Assembly: GCA_964530185.1 (NCBI GenBank)
Contig: CAZHBB010000002.1
Coordinates: 1-64,000, forward strand
Direction of reading: 5' to 3'
Length of the DNA: 64,000 bases
Source: PWVB01 sp964530185
GTDB taxonomy: Bacteria > Chloroflexota > Anaerolineae > B4-G1 > SLSP01
Both the position numbers and the translations under genes were made by a program. How positions within the stretch are numbered: position 1 is the first letter of the stretch; every line of letters starts with the position of its first letter. This document shows positions 9,064 to 16,599 of the stretch, one piece after another. The notes under the pieces are model-generated. The model made no database searches and was not told where the DNA came from. It was given only the letters and a program-made list of their open reading frames with translations.

Positions 9064-9918
9064 TCACTCCGTAAAGAAACCCACGCCCAGCACGCCAGGA
9101 CCCGCATGGGTCACGACCGCCGGCGGAACCGTCAGGACCGGGATCTTACTCAGCCCAAGCTGCGCTTCGAAGAACTCGACCAGGGCCATAGCCTTGTCCT
9201 CAGCAGCAGCATGCATCACGCTGAGATACCCACGCTCACCAGGCGCGATCTGTTCCAACACCAGTTGCTTCATCCGCTCCAGGGCACGTCGCTGGGTGCG
9301 GACCTTCTCCAGGGTGTCGACCTGACCATCCCTGAACGTCAGCAGCGGCTTGACCTGCAACACGCTACCGAGCAACGCGGCGGCACCGCCGATCCGTCCT
9401 CCCATCGCCAGATACTTGAGCGTATCCACGACGAAATAGATACGACAACGCCCACTCATCTCACGCACGCGGGCCTCGATCGTATCCACGTCCACGCCCT
9501 GGGCAGCCCATTCCGCAGCCAGACGCAACAGCGTCGCCACAGGGCTGGCGATCAGGCGGGTATCGATGATCCGCACATCGAGATCCTCTACCCCTCGCTC
9601 ACGGGCCATCTCCAACCCAACTGTTGCCGAGCGCACCGTGCCGCTCACCAACGCCGAAGGTAAGATGCACACGATGGGCTCCCCTGTGGGCGCAAGTCGC
9701 TCGAAGACTTCAACAAACAACTCTGGCGGGGGAGCTGCCGTCTTGGGCAGCTCCGTCGCCGTCTGCAGCCGGGCCATGAAGGACTCGTACGTGATCTCCA
9801 CCCCTTCCAGGAACGATGTCTCGCCGAAGATAATCACCTGGGGCACGATAGGTATGTCATATGTCTCAGCAATAGATTCGGGAAGACCAGAGGTCGTGTC
9901 ACCAACAATCTTGACCAT
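9064..9918 (-). CDS. DegV family protein (fatty-acid binding, FakB-like)
   Basis: About 284 residues from ATG 9918, preceded by AAGGAG at a good distance; longer starts lack a ribosome site. Family hallmarks are V G D T T S G L P E S near the N-terminus, V C I L P S A L V S G T V R S A in the middle (the S-G-T-x-x-S site that binds the fatty-acid head group), and the G G R I G G A A A L L G S V L Q V K P L L turn. DegV/FakB proteins bind fatty acids and present them to a kinase (FakA). No FakA is in the window. A second DegV lies at 56255-57181. First gene of the four-gene minus-strand run that ends at 5068. Confidence 0.9.
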   Translation of the reverse strand: MVKIVGDTTSGLPESIAETYDIPIVPQVIIFGETSFLEGVEITYESFMARLQTATELPKTAAPPPELFVEVFERLAPTGEPIVCILPSALVSGTVRSATVGLEMARERGVEDLDVRIIDTRLIASPVATLLRLAAEWAAQGVDVDTIEARVREMSGRCRIYFVVDTLKYLAMGGRIGGAAALLGSVLQVKPLLTFRDGQVDTLEKVRTQRRALERMKQLVLEQIAPGERGYLSVMHAAAEDKAMALVEFFEAQLGLSKIPVLTVPPAVVTHAGPGVLGVGFFTE

Positions 9919-9997
9919 AAGTGCTTGCTCCTTTTCCCGGTGCGACTGAACCGGGAGATAAGACCTGGAAGACATCACGATAACGGCATCAACCATA

Positions 9998-10032
9998 GCT
10001 GAACCTCAATGAAATGAATGGTCAGGTTCAGC
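9998..10032. repeat. Inverted repeat upstream of degV
   Basis: GCTGAACCT and AGGTTCAGC form a perfect 9-base stem with a 17-base loop, about 80 bases before the degV start. It could be an operator or a leader hairpin; function unknown. Confidence 0.4.
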
Positions 10033-10303
10033 ACCAATGAAGGAAAGGACTGATGAAGTGGCAAATATGCCGGGCATTTTGGCGGCCGCAGGCGACGCCT
10101 GCTGGTCCAGAAGGATGGCTTGGGTCCCCTGTACGAGCTAAAGCAACGCGCAGCAAGTTAAAGTCCGTGCAAAGCGGTAAAGCACACCTGGGACACAGTT
10201 GATCACAACACTTCCGACGCAATGTTCCTGTCGGGTCAGACCGATGCCCCCCCCTGGTCCCCTCCCCCATTTTCTGGGGGGAAGGGAAGCAATTTCATGG
10301 AAA

Positions 10304-10344
10304 GTGGCTGTGAGGGCGCTGCGTTGCAGCGCCCCCACAGCCAC
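10304..10344. repeat. Long hairpin, 19-base arms, 3-base loop
   Basis: Arms 10304-10322 and 10326-10344 pair over 19 bases with one mismatch; as minus-strand RNA that position is a G-U pair, so the hairpin would be stronger on that strand. It lies about 210 bases downstream of the AIM24 gene stop. There is no clear T run, so an intrinsic terminator is possible but not shown. Confidence 0.5.
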
Positions 10345-10403
10345 TACGTCCGGCGATCCCCAGGGCTACAGGAGACGTGGGTACCCATAAGATAGATACG
10401 AAG

Positions 10404-10439
10404 CACAGCCAACGATATGCTCCAGTGAAGCTGACTTGA
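10404..10439. repeat. 36-base dispersed repeat, copy 1
   Basis: Starts CACAGCCA and ends CTGACTTGA. A copy with 28 of 36 identical bases and the same spacing lies at 22941-22976. Both lie between genes. Confidence 0.5.
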
Positions 10440-10556
10440 AATTAGGGAGGTGCGATCACGCATCATTGGATCCCCTTCACGCCCCTTACCCTCGACAGTG
10501 GGCGGATATCCCAAGTACCCTACTTGCCGCGGAAGCCCCGGGATATAGTCCTCCGC

Positions 10557-11243
10557 TCAGGAAGACTTGGTAGGTAGGTATTTCGAGAGTTTAGCCGCCA
10601 GGTTGGACAGCGGCAGGCTCTGCAGCCAGATGCGACCCGGCCCCTTCAGGGTGGCCAAAAACAGTCCCTCTCCCCCAAACAGCACGTTGGTCAGGCCCTT
10701 AACCATCGTGATGTCATACGTCACCGTCGGCTCAAAGAGCGCGATGTGACCCGGGTCGATCCGCATCGCCTCGCCGTCTGCCAGCGAGTATTCCCGGATC
10801 TCGCCGGGAATCTCCAGGAAGGCATAACCGGGCCCCGTGATCCGCTGCAGGACAAAGCCCTCACCCCCGAACAGGCCAGTGCCCAGGCGCTTGCGGAAGT
10901 GCATGGCCAAGTTCACTGTCGTCTCAGCACACATGAACGCATCGCGCTGGCAGATGATGCTCTGGTTAGCCCCTAGCTTAACCGGCACGACCTTACCGGG
11001 CGCCTCGGGCGCAAACACGATAAGAGCCTCCTCAGACCCTTTATTGGTATAAGTAGTCATGAACAGGGACTCACCGGCGAGCTTCCGCCCCAGACCAGCG
11101 ATCAGCCCTCCCTTGGTGTTCGTCTGCATGTCGATGTTGCCCTTCATCCAGGCCATACCGCCGGATTCCGTATACATCGCCTCACCTGGAGCCAGATAGA
11201 CATCCAACGTCTGCATCACAGTACCATGAATCTCGTAACGCAT
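10557..11243 (-). CDS. AIM24 / TIGR00266 family protein
   Basis: 228 residues. The pattern 'V Y L A P G E A M Y T E S G G M A W M', 'G G L I A G L G R K L A G E S L F', 'F G G E G F V L Q R I T G P G' and 'L F G G E G L F L A T L K G P G R I W L Q S L P' is the standard sequence of the AIM24 family, a beta-barrel tryptophan-RNA-binding-attenuator-like fold. Its function is unknown in bacteria. GGAGGGT precedes the ATG. The gene stands between the homocysteine methyltransferase and a long non-coding region, and may share the methyltransferase transcript (39 bases between them). Confidence 0.9.
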   Translation of the reverse strand: MRYEIHGTVMQTLDVYLAPGEAMYTESGGMAWMKGNIDMQTNTKGGLIAGLGRKLAGESLFMTTYTNKGSEEALIVFAPEAPGKVVPVKLGANQSIICQRDAFMCAETTVNLAMHFRKRLGTGLFGGEGFVLQRITGPGYAFLEIPGEIREYSLADGEAMRIDPGHIALFEPTVTYDITMVKGLTNVLFGGEGLFLATLKGPGRIWLQSLPLSNLAAKLSKYLPTKSS

Positions 11244-11282
11244 CGCGACCCTCCATTCATATGATTTGGTTAACGGAAACGT

Positions 11283-12167
11283 TCAGGCCGATGTCCCTCT
11301 TAGAGCGGCCACTACCGCCCGGATATGGTCAGGCGTGCTGCCACAGCAGCCGCCGAAGATCCGCACGCCAGCCTCCTCCACAAAACGTTGAGCGTATTCG
11401 GCCATGATCTCCGGCGTCACGTCATAGACCAGGTCTCCACCCTCGGCGTGAGGCAGACCGGCGTTGGGTTTGGCCATCAACGTGGCGTCCGGTGCCACAG
11501 CTCGCATCTTCAACACGGCCTCGAGCGTCTCAGAGAGTGTGCGGCCGCAATTAGCCCCCATCACATCAACGCCCAACGAAAGCAGGGCCTTAGCCGCGCG
11601 CTCTGGCTTGACCCCCATCATGGTGCGCCCCCGGGTATCGAAGCTCAGCGTGACCAACAGTGGCAGGTCCGTGGCCTTGCGAACACCCTCCACCGCTGCG
11701 CGTACCTCCTCCAGATCGCTCATAGTCTCAATCAGGATGGCATCCACGCCACCCTCTGCCAGTGCCGACGCCTGCTCGGCGAACGCCGCGACCGCTTCCT
11801 CGAAGCTCAGGGCCCCCAGGGGTTGCATCATCTCGCCTGTGGGGCCGATATCACCCAACACCCCTACCGTCTCACCCGCCATCTCACGTGCGATCCGGGC
11901 TGCTATGCGATTGACCTCCGCGGCACGATCCGCCAGACCATCCCGCCTGAGCCGTATAGCGCTCCCACCGAAGGTGTTAGTCAGGATAAGATCCGCACCC
12001 GCCTCGATGTAACCACGATGCAGAGCGCGGATGGCATCAGGCCTCTCCAGGTTCCAGCGTTCCGGTGCCGCACCTGGGGCCAGCCCAGCCTTCTGCAGCA
12101 TAGTCCCGGTAGCGCCATCCGCGATTAGAAGGCCTTTCTCCTCCAGCATAGCGAAAAACTTTGACAT
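11283..12167 (-). CDS. Homocysteine S-methyltransferase family protein
   Basis: 294 residues, a single (beta-alpha)8-barrel homocysteine-binding domain like the first domain of MetH or BHMT. Motifs are D G A T G T M L (18-25), L T N T F G G S (62-69), G D I G P T G (105-111) and the three zinc-binding cysteines: C207 in G A N C G and C274/C275 in G G C C G S. It transfers a methyl group to homocysteine; the donor is not known. MetH would also have pterin, cobalamin and activation domains, none of which are attached here. A stand-alone protein like the MetH activation domain is encoded at 14454-15218 on the other strand. Ribosome site AAAGGGGGA. A possible extended -10 (TGGTATGAT, 12231-12239, minus) lies about 65 bases before the start. 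Confidence 0.88.
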   Translation of the reverse strand: MSKFFAMLEEKGLLIADGATGTMLQKAGLAPGAAPERWNLERPDAIRALHRGYIEAGADLILTNTFGGSAIRLRRDGLADRAAEVNRIAARIAREMAGETVGVLGDIGPTGEMMQPLGALSFEEAVAAFAEQASALAEGGVDAILIETMSDLEEVRAAVEGVRKATDLPLLVTLSFDTRGRTMMGVKPERAAKALLSLGVDVMGANCGRTLSETLEAVLKMRAVAPDATLMAKPNAGLPHAEGGDLVYDVTPEIMAEYAQRFVEEAGVRIFGGCCGSTPDHIRAVVAALRGTSA

Positions 12168-12510
12168 CGCCGATCCCCCTTTGGTGAGGTCCTGTCATCA
12201 GGCATACCTGATACGCATATTTCGAACGAGATCATACCACAGAAACCCAAAACTCGCAGGTATCGACATTCACCACTGTGGGACCAGACAACTCTGAAGA
12301 GTCCCTGCCCCTCCTTTTCAAGCAGGTGGCCGCTACAGCCAAAGCCTTCGAGACGTATAGATAGTAGGGACTAGAGAGAGAGATCACGTCAGGGTAATCA
12401 ACTGGGCGGCTGAGTGTTCACATTGACGGGCCCAGCGCCGACGCTATACTGTTAGATACTTCACCGTGTCACATCCGCATGGTCACCATGGATAGGAGGG
12501 CAACGAAGCT
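12168..12510. other. Divergent intergenic region between metH-like gene and the plus-strand cassette
   Basis: 343 bases without a gene. Its right end holds the cassette promoter (12423-12450) and its left end the weak minus-strand promoter of the methyltransferase. No riboswitch fold was recognised. Confidence 0.6.
12423..12450 (+). promoter_or_regulatory. Promoter of the radical SAM / cysteine-tail cassette
   Basis: TTGACG (12423-12428), 16 bases, TATACT (12445-12450). The predicted start of transcription is near 12457, about 55 bases before the first gene. No other good plus-strand promoter was seen before 20990. Confidence 0.75.
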
Positions 12511-12852
12511 ATGGAAATCGTCTCATACCTCATCGCAGCTATCCTGGCCTTCTTCGGCTTTATGTTTGTGGTGGGCTCCCAGGGTCAAATCATCCGCATC
12601 ATCGTGGGCATCATCCTTTTCGCAGCCGCAGGGGCGCTCGTCTACGCCGTCCGCGCCCGCCCCAAGAAGGAGGAGATCACCCACGTGCAGAAGATTGACC
12701 TCTCGGGAGACGTCCAGCTCGAGCAACTCAAGTGTCAGTCGTGTGGAGGAGCACTGAGCAAGGACAACCTGGTTGTCAAGGCTGGCGCCATCTTCGTGGA
12801 ATGCCCGTACTGTGGTGCCGCGTATCAGATCGAAGAAGCGCCCAAGTGGTAG
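12511..12852 (+). CDS. Small membrane protein with C-terminal zinc ribbon
   Basis: 113 residues. Two membrane spans (about residues 4-21 and 27-46) are followed by a short charged linker and a zinc-ribbon pair: C Q S C G G (from residue 74) and C P Y C G near the end. GGAGGG lies before the ATG. It is the first gene after the cassette promoter, 77 bases before the radical SAM gene. Not a recognised family. It may be a membrane anchor or chaperone for the following proteins, but this is only suggested by position. Confidence 0.75.
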   Translation: MEIVSYLIAAILAFFGFMFVVGSQGQIIRIIVGIILFAAAGALVYAVRARPKKEEITHVQKIDLSGDVQLEQLKCQSCGGALSKDNLVVKAGAIFVECPYCGAAYQIEEAPKW

Positions 12853-12929
12853 ACGTTAGGCTGCTCGCACCCCTTGCACCTTCAGAGTTGCGACCCCAAA
12901 GTGGGTTGATTCGTAGACAGACACAAGTG

Positions 12930-14450
12930 ATGAAGTCACACAGCTATTGGGAGCGATGGACCGCCGCCATCCGTGATCGGTTCAGGGGTGGTACCACGGG
13001 ACCTCAGCCTGGCCTCCACACTTATCCCCTTCACCTCGATGGAGGCCAGAGGCGTCTTCACCTGCGCATCCACCCGGACGGAACGGGGATGCTCTTCGTC
13101 GATGTCACCGACGTCATACACCTTAACCCCACCGCTGCCCACATGGCCTGGATGGCCTTGGAGCGCATCCCACTGGCCTATGCGCAACGTCAGCTCTACC
13201 GACATTACCGCGGGGTTAAACGACGCGAGCTGGCAGACGCTACGAAGCGCATCTATGCCATGGTCGACCGGCTGCGCGACCAAGTGGACGCTTGCCCGGT
13301 GTGCGCCATCGCGTCAGAGGTTCAGTTCCAGCCTCTTTTCAGCCTGCCTGCACGGGCTCCCTACAAGGTGGACTTCGCGCTCACCTATGCCTGCAACAAC
13401 AACTGTCCCCATTGTTACAACGAGCCGGAACGCTTCACCATGCGCCCATTGGACAAGGACGATGCGTTCCGCGTCATCGACAAACTGGTCGCCATCGGGG
13501 TTCCACACCTTATCCTCACGGGTGGAGAGCCGACGCTCTACCCCTGGCTGTTGGAGTTGGTACATTATGCCGACCAGCGGGGTCTCATCGTGGGCATGAA
13601 CACCAACGGCCGACGCCTGGCCCGCCCCACGTTGGCCCGGGACCTGGCGGAGGCGGGGCTCAACCACGTCCAGATCACCCTGGAGGCCAGCCAGGCGGAG
13701 GTACACGACGCGATGGTCGGGGTTGCGGGGGCCTTTCACGAGACGGTGGCCGGTATCAAGAACGCCTTGAGCGCCGGGCTCCTTACCATCACGAACACCA
13801 CCCTCACCCGGCAGAACCAGCACCTGGCGCTGGAGACCATCGCCTTCCTGCACGAGCTGGGTCTGACGACCTTCGCAATGAACGGCATAATCCACGCCGG
13901 TGGGGGCCTCTACACACCCGATGCTATCCCAGCCGAGGACATGTACGCCCTCCTGGCCGCCATCCGTGACACGGCCGATGAACTGAATATGCGCTTCCTC
14001 TGGTACACCGTCACCGATTACTGTCAGCTCTCCCCCCTAGAGCTGGGCCTGGACCCCAAACGCTGCAATGCCGGGGAATATTCTATGTGTATCGAACCCA
14101 ACGGGGACGTGCTGCCCTGTCAGTCCTACTACGTCTCGGTCGGAAATATCCTACGCGACCCCTGGGATAGCATATGGAACAGCGACCTCTTCCTGCGATT
14201 CCGCAACCGAGGGCGTCACCCCAAGGAGAGCGGGCTTCCCCAGAAGTGTTGGAACTGTCCTGACCTGCCTGTATGTGGTGGCGGATGTCCCCTGGAGCAC
14301 GAAGCGCTGGCTGCGGGGAGCACGATCGAACGGGCCTCTGAGCGGGGATGTGGCCGCGCATCAGGCCGCGCTCTCGTGCGCCGTCCCACCCAGTCCTCCG
14401 AGCCAGAGAAGCTCCTGTTCTTTGTCCACACCGACTCGAGGATGCCCTGA
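12930..14450 (+). CDS. Radical SAM/SPASM protein with N-terminal PqqD-like domain
   Basis: 506 residues from ATG 12930 (GTG 12927 is possible; the ribosome site is weak). Residues 28-118 resemble PqqD, the RiPP-recognition winged helix: 'L H L R I H P D G T G M L F' then L N P T A A and a helix ending in Y R H Y. A C P V C pair follows (122-125). The radical SAM core has C155-x3-C159-x2-C162 (C N N N C P H C Y) and G G E at 198-200. The SPASM region has C379, C397 and C440-x2-C443-x5-C449-x3-C453, the standard pattern for auxiliary 4Fe-4S clusters. Such enzymes modify peptides or proteins, for example by making thioether or C-C bonds. In an operon with a degenerate paralogue and two proteins with cysteine tails, it is the best candidate for the active modifying enzyme. 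It could instead be a cofactor-forming enzyme. Confidence 0.9.
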   Translation: MKSHSYWERWTAAIRDRFRGGTTGPQPGLHTYPLHLDGGQRRLHLRIHPDGTGMLFVDVTDVIHLNPTAAHMAWMALERIPLAYAQRQLYRHYRGVKRRELADATKRIYAMVDRLRDQVDACPVCAIASEVQFQPLFSLPARAPYKVDFALTYACNNNCPHCYNEPERFTMRPLDKDDAFRVIDKLVAIGVPHLILTGGEPTLYPWLLELVHYADQRGLIVGMNTNGRRLARPTLARDLAEAGLNHVQITLEASQAEVHDAMVGVAGAFHETVAGIKNALSAGLLTITNTTLTRQNQHLALETIAFLHELGLTTFAMNGIIHAGGGLYTPDAIPAEDMYALLAAIRDTADELNMRFLWYTVTDYCQLSPLELGLDPKRCNAGEYSMCIEPNGDVLPCQSYYVSVGNILRDPWDSIWNSDLFLRFRNRGRHPKESGLPQKCWNCPDLPVCGGGCPLEHEALAAGSTIERASERGCGRASGRALVRRPTQSSEPEKLLFFVHTDSRMP

Positions 14451-14453
14451 GCG

Positions 14454-15218
14454 ATGAACGAGACCCAACACGGAACCACCCAATCAGTCCTACTGGAGGG
14501 GGAGACCCTGTTCATTCTGGATCTGATTCCCTTCCAGCCGGAGTTCGACACCCTCCGGAGGCGGGTACGCCTCAAGGAAGACAGCCCCTACCTGGCGGAA
14601 CTGCACACCCTCTACCAGGAGGCACGAGCTATTGCCAGGCCGAAGGCCATGATCAGGCTGGCCTGGATCGAGGCCAAACACGACGATTCCGTCATCGTCG
14701 ATGGCGTCCATTTAAAGAGCCGTGTGCTGCGCGTCAATCTGGAACATGCCCAACGGATCTTTGCCTATGCAGCCACCTGTGGAATGGAGCTGCACCGCAT
14801 GGAAGCGCAACTGGATGACATGCTTCAACGCTATTGGCTGGACGTACTCAAGGAGATGGCATTGGGGGAGGCGCTGCAGACGCTCGACGCCTTCATCACC
14901 CAACGCTTTCGGCCTACACGCACGGCGACTATGGCGCCAGGCTCGTTGGCCGACTGGCCCATCTCACAGCAACGGGCCCTGTTCAACATCCTGGGTGACC
15001 CCGAGGCTGCCATCGGCATACAGTTGACAGAGAGCTATCTGATGATCCCCAACAAAAGCGTCTCCGGGATCCGCTTCCCTACCGAGGAGAGCTTTGAGAG
15101 CTGCCAGCTCTGCCCACGTGAAGGGTGCCCAAACCGCCGGGCGCCCTATGAACCTGGACTTTACGAGTCGCGCTACGCCAGAGGAGACACCCCCACGCCT
15201 TTAGGAAGCACTTTATAG
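14454..15218 (+). CDS. MetH activation-domain-like protein
   Basis: 254 residues, 3 bases after the radical SAM gene. The C-terminal half has the sequence style of stand-alone relatives of the cobalamin-dependent methionine synthase activation domain: R F R P (151-154), a W P I S Q Q R A L F stretch, then L T E S Y L M I P N K S V S G I (191-206), and a conserved C217-x2-C220-x4-C225 followed by N R R A P Y. In MetH this domain binds SAM for reductive re-methylation of the cobalamin. The free-standing family often sits next to corrinoid methyltransferases. Here it lies between two radical SAM-type genes, which is unusual. The homocysteine methyltransferase at 11283-12167 on the other strand is a possible partner. 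It may otherwise be a SAM-binding helper of the cassette. Confidence 0.75.
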   Translation: MNETQHGTTQSVLLEGETLFILDLIPFQPEFDTLRRRVRLKEDSPYLAELHTLYQEARAIARPKAMIRLAWIEAKHDDSVIVDGVHLKSRVLRVNLEHAQRIFAYAATCGMELHRMEAQLDDMLQRYWLDVLKEMALGEALQTLDAFITQRFRPTRTATMAPGSLADWPISQQRALFNILGDPEAAIGIQLTESYLMIPNKSVSGIRFPTEESFESCQLCPREGCPNRRAPYEPGLYESRYARGDTPTPLGSTL

Positions 15219-15247
15219 GACCGAGGAAAGCGAGTGAGGAGGTAGAG

Positions 15248-16567
15248 ATGACAAAGGAGTGGCTGCGCCGTCTGTTGTTCATCGGTAAAAGAGAGCGCCC
15301 AACTCCGGTTGCGCCCGGACTCTATCATATGATGCAAGAAGGTGAGGGGACGATCGCCCGTTTTCACCTGCGGGTTGAGCGGGACGGGAGTGGCATGTTG
15401 ATCGCCAACGCGGTTGCCACAGCACGTCTCACCCCCACGGGCGTGATCATCGCCAAGGGTCTGCTGGAGGGGGCATCGGACGCACAGATCGCGGCCATGC
15501 TGCGCAAGCACTTTTCGCGCACCGATCCGGCCGTGATCACCGCTGACATTGAGCGTGTCCGTACCCTGATCAAGCAGATCACCGAACCTGGGGATTTGTA
15601 TCCCATATTCAACCTGGAGGACGCAACCTTCTCACCATACCGCGCCGAACTGATCGCCCCGCTCCAGGCATCGCTGCCCCTGAGGGAGGGCTCGGCCCCT
15701 CAACCCATCCTCGATCGCCTATGGGAGGTGGGAATTCCCCACGTGACGTTCCTTTACAGCGACACCAGTCAGCCTTCGACCCTTGTGCACGCCATCGAGC
15801 GGGCCGAGGATCTGGGTATGATCGCTGGGGTGCGGGCGCGTGCCACCCATCTAGCCGATGTGGGTTTCCTCACCGAATTGATGCTGGCTGGGGTGGATCA
15901 CGTCGACTTCCTCTACGCCTCACATCAGCCAGAAGTGCACGACGCGCTCTGTGGGGAAGGGGATCTAACGGCAGCCCGCTGGCTTCTTGATTGGCTGGAG
16001 GAGAACGAGCTTTGCGCCGTGGCGGAGATCCCTCTGGTGCAGGCTACCCTCGACGAACTCGAGATCACCGTCGCGGAGCTGCTTGACCATGGCGCCGACA
16101 ACCTCTCCTTCGTGGCCTACGCCACCACAGACCCCGACTTGGCCATCCAGGACGGCATCTTCGCGGCCCCTAGCATGGTCCAGGTCGCTGCCACGGTGGA
16201 AGAGATCGCCCACATGACTCAAGCCCGCTTCATGTGGAACCCGCCGGTGGAGCGCGATCCACGACAGCCCCTGGCGAGCCAGATTAAGGCGGGTCCCCGG
16301 TGTACCGGAGATGTAGCCATCCGTGTCGAACCCAACGGCGACGTGATCCCCCCACGGGGACCAGCCAGAAGTGCAGGCAACATTCTGCGCGATCCCTGGG
16401 AGGCCATCTGGGAGAGTGAACCATTCCGCGCCTACCGCGAGCGGGTCGAATCCCCCACACGCTGTGACATCTGTCCGGGATTGACCATCTGCGCCGCCGA
16501 CTGCCCGAAGAACCCTGCGGGTTGGGCGCGCTTTGCTGTCACGTCTGACGAGGCTCCTGAGAAATGA
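15248..16567 (+). CDS. Radical SAM-like pseudoenzyme with PqqD-like and SPASM-like regions
   Basis: 439 residues, a paralogue of the enzyme at 12930. The N-terminal PqqD-like part is clear: F H L R V E R D G S G M L (39-51), L T P T G V I I A K G L L E G (61-75) and L R K H F. Where the paralogue has the cluster-binding C-x3-C-x2-C, this protein has L I A P L Q A S L P (135-144) with no cysteine, and G G E P is replaced by Y S D T S Q (170-175). The end of the fold is kept: V E P N G D V I P P (360-369, the final C changed to P), N I L R D P W E A I W and C406-x2-C409-x5-C415-x3-C419. It therefore cannot bind the SAM-cleaving cluster, but may bind an auxiliary cluster and a substrate. It is probably a partner subunit or substrate-binding pseudoenzyme. 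Ribosome site GAGGAGGTAGAG before the ATG. Confidence 0.85.
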   Translation: MTKEWLRRLLFIGKRERPTPVAPGLYHMMQEGEGTIARFHLRVERDGSGMLIANAVATARLTPTGVIIAKGLLEGASDAQIAAMLRKHFSRTDPAVITADIERVRTLIKQITEPGDLYPIFNLEDATFSPYRAELIAPLQASLPLREGSAPQPILDRLWEVGIPHVTFLYSDTSQPSTLVHAIERAEDLGMIAGVRARATHLADVGFLTELMLAGVDHVDFLYASHQPEVHDALCGEGDLTAARWLLDWLEENELCAVAEIPLVQATLDELEITVAELLDHGADNLSFVAYATTDPDLAIQDGIFAAPSMVQVAATVEEIAHMTQARFMWNPPVERDPRQPLASQIKAGPRCTGDVAIRVEPNGDVIPPRGPARSAGNILRDPWEAIWESEPFRAYRERVESPTRCDICPGLTICAADCPKNPAGWARFAVTSDEAPEK

Positions 16568-16599
16568 GGAGTAGGGACAACAGAGAGGGGGTAAAGACC

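Larger units (their letters stand above)
9919..10556. other. Intergenic region with hairpins and a dispersed repeat, no supported gene
   Basis: Some 640 bases with no open frame that looks like a protein. It holds a 9-base inverted repeat (9998-10032), a long near-perfect hairpin (10304-10344) and one copy of a 36-base repeat (10404-10439). The promoter of degV should lie at its left end, but I could not identify convincing boxes. Confidence 0.6.

Noticed and set aside
10028..10390. Short frames in the 9919-10556 region
   Set aside because: No ribosome site, biased composition, and they cross the hairpin; no sign of a protein.
12168..12300. Cobalamin or SAM riboswitch before the homocysteine methyltransferase
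   Set aside because: The leader is short and no conserved core sequence (such as the B12 box) is recognisable.
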